Shown: positions 61,102-64,000 of the stretch, piece by piece
How positions within the stretch are numbered: position 1 is the first letter of the stretch
Layout of the letters: each line of letters begins with the position of its first letter
Source: Metellina segmentata
Lineage: Eukaryota; Arthropoda; Arachnida; Araneae; Tetragnathidae
Direction: 5' to 3'
Length of the DNA: 64,000 bases
NCBI GenBank assembly: GCA_947359465.1
Contig: CANAIC010000110.1
Coordinates: forward strand, 62,001 to 126,000
The notes under the pieces: generated by a model
The model's database searches: none
What the model was told of the DNA's origin: nothing
The model's input: only the letters and a program-made list of their open reading frames with translations
Made by a program: the position numbers and the translations under genes

Positions 61102-61471
61102 CTTGTGTTTGCTCCTGCTTGGTTTAAACTTGGAACCTGTGAAAGGTCGACCCATACATGGTCATTACGTTATCATTCGAGCTTGGAAAAACTTTCGACT
61201 GGTCCAAATCATTCCGAGCAACTGGTTCGTTTTGGTGGATGGACCCACTTGCTACTTGTACGTCGATTCCATCGAGTCCAAAGAAACGTATACGCCCGCC
61301 ATTCGACTCGACAGTCAAATCAAATACGATATTTTACATTACCGATATCTCCTCGATTGGATACAAGAACCACCCATCGTTGTAGCGTATCCACCCCACC
61401 AGGCCAAAGACGTGGTCGGAATTTTGAATCACATCACAAACGAGCTGTCCGACAAACTCGCGCAAACGTAG
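61082..61471 (+). CDS. Small membrane or secreted protein, 129 aa; PIF-6 candidate
   Basis: N-terminal hydrophobic segment (residues 2-15). A soluble part with IIPSNWFVL. Its size, anchor and divergent pairing with PIF-2 recall PIF-6, but similarity is too thin to claim. Its first 20 bases overlap the start of PIF-2 on the other strand; its end overlaps the 61434 gene by 38 bases. Confidence 0.6.
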
Positions 61472-61934
61472 AAAATGACTCGGAACCGTAAATATTTATT
61501 CCTGGAAACTTTTCTCTTAAATCGGGTTCAATGCGTCTGTGAGAATACGGCACGCGGTAGAATCCGACGCGAGATATTCCAGTGAGTAATAGGTAAAGAT
61601 TCAATATTTCCTCACCTTCATCCGAGCAAATGTTTTTATGCTCGAGACAAACCCGAAAAGGATAGAGTGGTATGATGGACACTTTGGCCAAGCGGTAGAT
61701 TGGCTTTACGTTTTCGAAGGGTACGACCAAAACGCCGACTGCCCCCGGTACTAAAGATGTCAGGTAGGGTACCGATGGTTTGAAGGAAACGAAATGTCTC
61801 ATCGTAGAGTACACTTTTAACATTTCTAGCCAACGTAAAATGAATTGCTCCATTTCTCGAGGCTTTCCATAGTCTTTTAAAATCTTGAAGTAATGTTCAG
61901 CAATAACGACTTTGTGGCGATCCAAATCAAACAT
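61434..61934 (-). CDS. Hypothetical protein, 166 aa
   Basis: Alternating strands with a hydrophobic central part (GAVGVLVVPFE). No family was recognised. Its 3' end overlaps the 61082 gene. Confidence 0.65.
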   Translation of the reverse strand: MFDLDRHKVVIAEHYFKILKDYGKPREMEQFILRWLEMLKVYSTMRHFVSFKPSVPYLTSLVPGAVGVLVVPFENVKPIYRLAKVSIIPLYPFRVCLEHKNICSDEGEEILNLYLLLTGISRVGFYRVPYSHRRIEPDLREKFPGINIYGSESFSTFARVCRTARL

Positions 61935-62012
61935 GACGAGACCAAAAGTACGTTGTCGTGCGACCCCGTCTGCAGGTGGTGTAGCGCCTTGCTATGTAAA
62001 CTTAATATATTC

Positions 62013-62015
<3 letters not shown>

Positions 62016-62099
<84 letters not shown>
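62016..62099. repeat. A-run/(TA)n/T-run palindrome 32
   Basis: Between the 61434 gene start and the Nudix gene 3' end. Confidence 0.95.
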
Positions 62100-62102
<3 letters not shown>

Positions 62103-62889
62103 GATTATTTTCTCTTGTAGCACTGATGAGACTCATCAAGTCATCTCTACAAAACATGTATTTTAGGTCACTTTTGACAGCCTGTTGTTTTTTCAACTTT
62201 TCATATGCTTCTCGTTGCCGAACGAGTTGCCCTCGATACACTAGTCGATCGTCGTTCCAAAATTTAATTTTTTGGTGTACTGCCGTGGAATTTTTAAACG
62301 AATCAAAGTAAGATTGTCTTCGCAGACCTTTTACGTTCTCAACGATAAAGAAATATTGAGTATAGATGCAATCGTCGTTTCCCAAAAATTCAATTCGTAC
62401 AAGAGGGAATGCGTTGATTTCTTCTTTCAGAAAGTTGAACTGATATCCTGTTTCCTCCCGAAACTCTCGATAAGCTGACATAAATTTCTGATGAGTACTC
62501 AACTTTCCACTTTTCAGCTGACCGTGTGGAAAATCATACAAGTCTTCGTACGTTCGACCTTGTTTATAACACTCGTAATCCAAACGTTCATGTTCCTTTA
62601 GTTTAGGTAACCAGTCGGTTTCAAAGTCTCGAAGAACCGCTTGAATATTACAATTGTCTTGATTGGGTACCAACCCCATACGATGTAAGTGCACCAAATA
62701 ATTGTGGACGCAGTAAGGCACTTTGCGACAAATCATAACGACACGCTTACATTTCGTTTTAACTATCAATCCGTACGACAGTGAAAATTCGTTTCTTTGT
62801 ATTTCTTTGGGTTTGTCAATAGTCTCTAACTTGCTTCTTGACAAAGTCAGCGAGGTTTTTTTGAATACTTCTTGTCCAACGTCTGACAT
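62098..62889 (-). CDS. Nudix hydrolase, D10/g5R-like decapping enzyme
   Basis: 263 aa. A recognisable Nudix box near residues 123-147 (PHGQLKSGK, then AYREFREETGY) with the REFREETG catalytic helix intact. The preceding loop is longer than the consensus. The N-terminal part reads like viral decapping enzymes that take capped mRNA or inositol polyphosphate. With XRN and the capping enzyme it can complete a cap-removal pathway. Confidence 0.88.
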
Positions 62890-63045
62890 CTTTCAGTTTG
62901 ACTTGAGAAATTTCAATACGAAAACAATCTCTTTTTTAACTATACATAGGTCGGTTGGCACGTCGAGCTGTTTAGGAGCAAATGGGAAGATGTTGTCAGT
63001 CGCAACTCTTTTAATATAAAGATCGTGTCAGTCAAAACTTTTTTT

Positions 63046-63051
<6 letters not shown>
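62890..63051. promoter_or_regulatory. Divergent intergenic region
   Basis: Upstream of the Nudix gene (minus). No gene of any length is convincing. The 3' part is T- and TATA-rich (TTTTTATATTAAA) next to the palindrome. Confidence 0.3.

Positions 63052-63121
<70 letters not shown>
63052..63121. repeat. A-run/T-run palindrome 33
   Basis: Between divergent starts (62889 minus, 63271 plus). Confidence 0.95.
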
Positions 63122-63122
<1 letters not shown>

Positions 63123-63270
63123 AATTGACAAAATTTTAACAATACTTTCTTGTCTAACAAAACAATATTTTCTTGTCAAATAGAAAATTATATTTTAGAG
63201 AATTTTGTTTCTCACAGGGTTGATTTATTTAAAACGCAAAAATCAAGAGTATAGAAAAGTTTACAAAGAA

Positions 63271-63714
63271 ATGTCGAGAGTCGCCACACAGACGTTGGAT
63301 CTGGACGATGCTTGCGAAAAGTTTCAAGGGTTAAACATGACAAGCGAACCCGTCATACTCTTGCAACGAAAAAATTCAGGGGTCGCGGCACTCGCTATCA
63401 ATGAGATGGATTGTGCAGTTGTACTCGACGCCATCTGGTTCATGGTGAAAGTCGAAACAGAACGCGACTGGATTGGTCAAGTTATAAGCGCTTTAAAGAG
63501 TCTACAAGTATCAGAGTTGATATTTGTTGGTCAAAAAGCTTGCGATGTGGTAGCACATAGACTAGACGATTCTTTCAGGAACGTCCGCATCGATCCGATT
63601 GATAAACTCCAATACCCATGCAAAAAATGTAAAGATATACACTGTGCAGTTCAAAAGGCCTTTCTCGCTTGGAGAAGAATTGTAAAGAGAGTCCCATGCT
63701 CTATCAAACATTAA
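63271..63714 (+). CDS. Hypothetical protein, 147 aa
   Basis: From ATG 63271, as MSRVATQ. Alpha/beta pattern with strands near AALAINEMD and ELIFVGQKA and a C-x2-C pair near residue 119 (CKKC). No family was recognised. Confidence 0.65.
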   Translation: MSRVATQTLDLDDACEKFQGLNMTSEPVILLQRKNSGVAALAINEMDCAVVLDAIWFMVKVETERDWIGQVISALKSLQVSELIFVGQKACDVVAHRLDDSFRNVRIDPIDKLQYPCKKCKDIHCAVQKAFLAWRRIVKRVPCSIKH

Positions 63715-63721
63715 ATTAGAA

Positions 63722-63856
<135 letters not shown>

Positions 63857-64000
63857 CTAACTTTTCGGAAGGATGGAAAATTTGTAACCCGTGCCCTCAT
63901 TGCACTGCTCCCCGAAAAATATCTTGTCTGCAGAAGTTCTCACGACGCTACTCTGCTGGAGTTTTGTAGTACCAAACTGTACGAAATTCTTTTTCATTGC
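63857..64000 (-). CDS. C-terminal end of an unidentified protein (partial)
   Basis: On the minus strand a frame is open from the right edge to TAG at 63857-63859. At least 46 residues are seen after an in-frame ATG near 63997, with an FGTTKLQQSS stretch. It may start here or continue out of the window. Confidence 0.5.
   Translation of the reverse strand, partial: AMKKNFVQFGTTKLQQSSVVRTSADKIFFGEQCNEGTGYKFSILPKS

Overview
The window is a continuous stretch of a large double-stranded DNA virus genome. It is densely packed on both strands, with no introns, tRNAs or rRNAs recognised. The core genes are those of nucleocytoplasmic large DNA viruses (NCLDVs): family B DNA polymerase, D5-type primase-helicase, two large RNA polymerase subunits, an mRNA capping enzyme, a D10/g5R-like Nudix hydrolase, an XRN-type 5'-3' exonuclease, dUTPase, an Erv1-like thiol oxidase and a deoxynucleoside-kinase-like protein. 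The accessory genes point to an arthropod host: an IAP with two BIR domains and a RING, an innexin, a Bro-N-like protein and homologues of the per os infectivity factors PIF-0, -1, -2, -3 and -5. Small size, compact core genes and abundant low-complexity DNA fit the crustacean-infecting Mininucleoviridae (genomes about 70-74 kb). That placement is an inference; no search was run. No major capsid protein was recognised. It may lie outside the window or among the unidentified genes.

The most striking structural feature is a set of more than 30 palindromes made of an A-run followed by a T-run, often with a (TA)n core. They punctuate the genome and separate blocks of tightly packed or overlapping genes. 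On the + strand the order is always A then T. Several are flanked by longer inverted repeats, including a perfect 93-bp fold-back copy of the innexin tail. One pair brackets a nearly identical tandem gene duplication, so the palindromes look like active rearrangement points. Many genes start within about 15 bp of an AATAAAG motif on their own strand. Others, lying just after a T-run, have TATATAAA-like boxes.

Layout. 1-9.8 kb: a paralogous pair of degenerate packaging-ATPase-like proteins, Bro-N-like, Erv1-like, PIF-0 and twin zinc-finger/SR-repeat proteins. 9.8-20 kb: small membrane proteins, an RNase-H-like protein, XRN exonuclease, a tandem paralog pair and PIF-1. 20-33.3 kb: DNA polymerase, capping enzyme, PIF-5, a 534-aa late-type protein and Rpb2. 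33.3-34.4 kb: an untranslated-looking region with TTTTTAAAAA palindromes and a 77-79 bp minisatellite. 34.5-38.7 kb: dUTPase, AlkB, RING protein, innexin and IAP. 38.9-46.3 kb: basic proteins, PIF-3, the duplicated gene and two tyrosine-rich repeat proteins. 46.3-54.8 kb: a 1418-aa coiled-coil protein, Rpb1 N-terminal part, the third tyrosine-rich repeat protein. 54.7-64 kb: D5 primase-helicase, kinase-like protein, PIF-2 and Nudix.

Together the genes describe a virus that brings its own replication, transcription and cap-metabolism machinery. It probably uses a baculovirus-like oral entry complex for arthropod gut, blocks apoptosis, and may alter host gap junctions.
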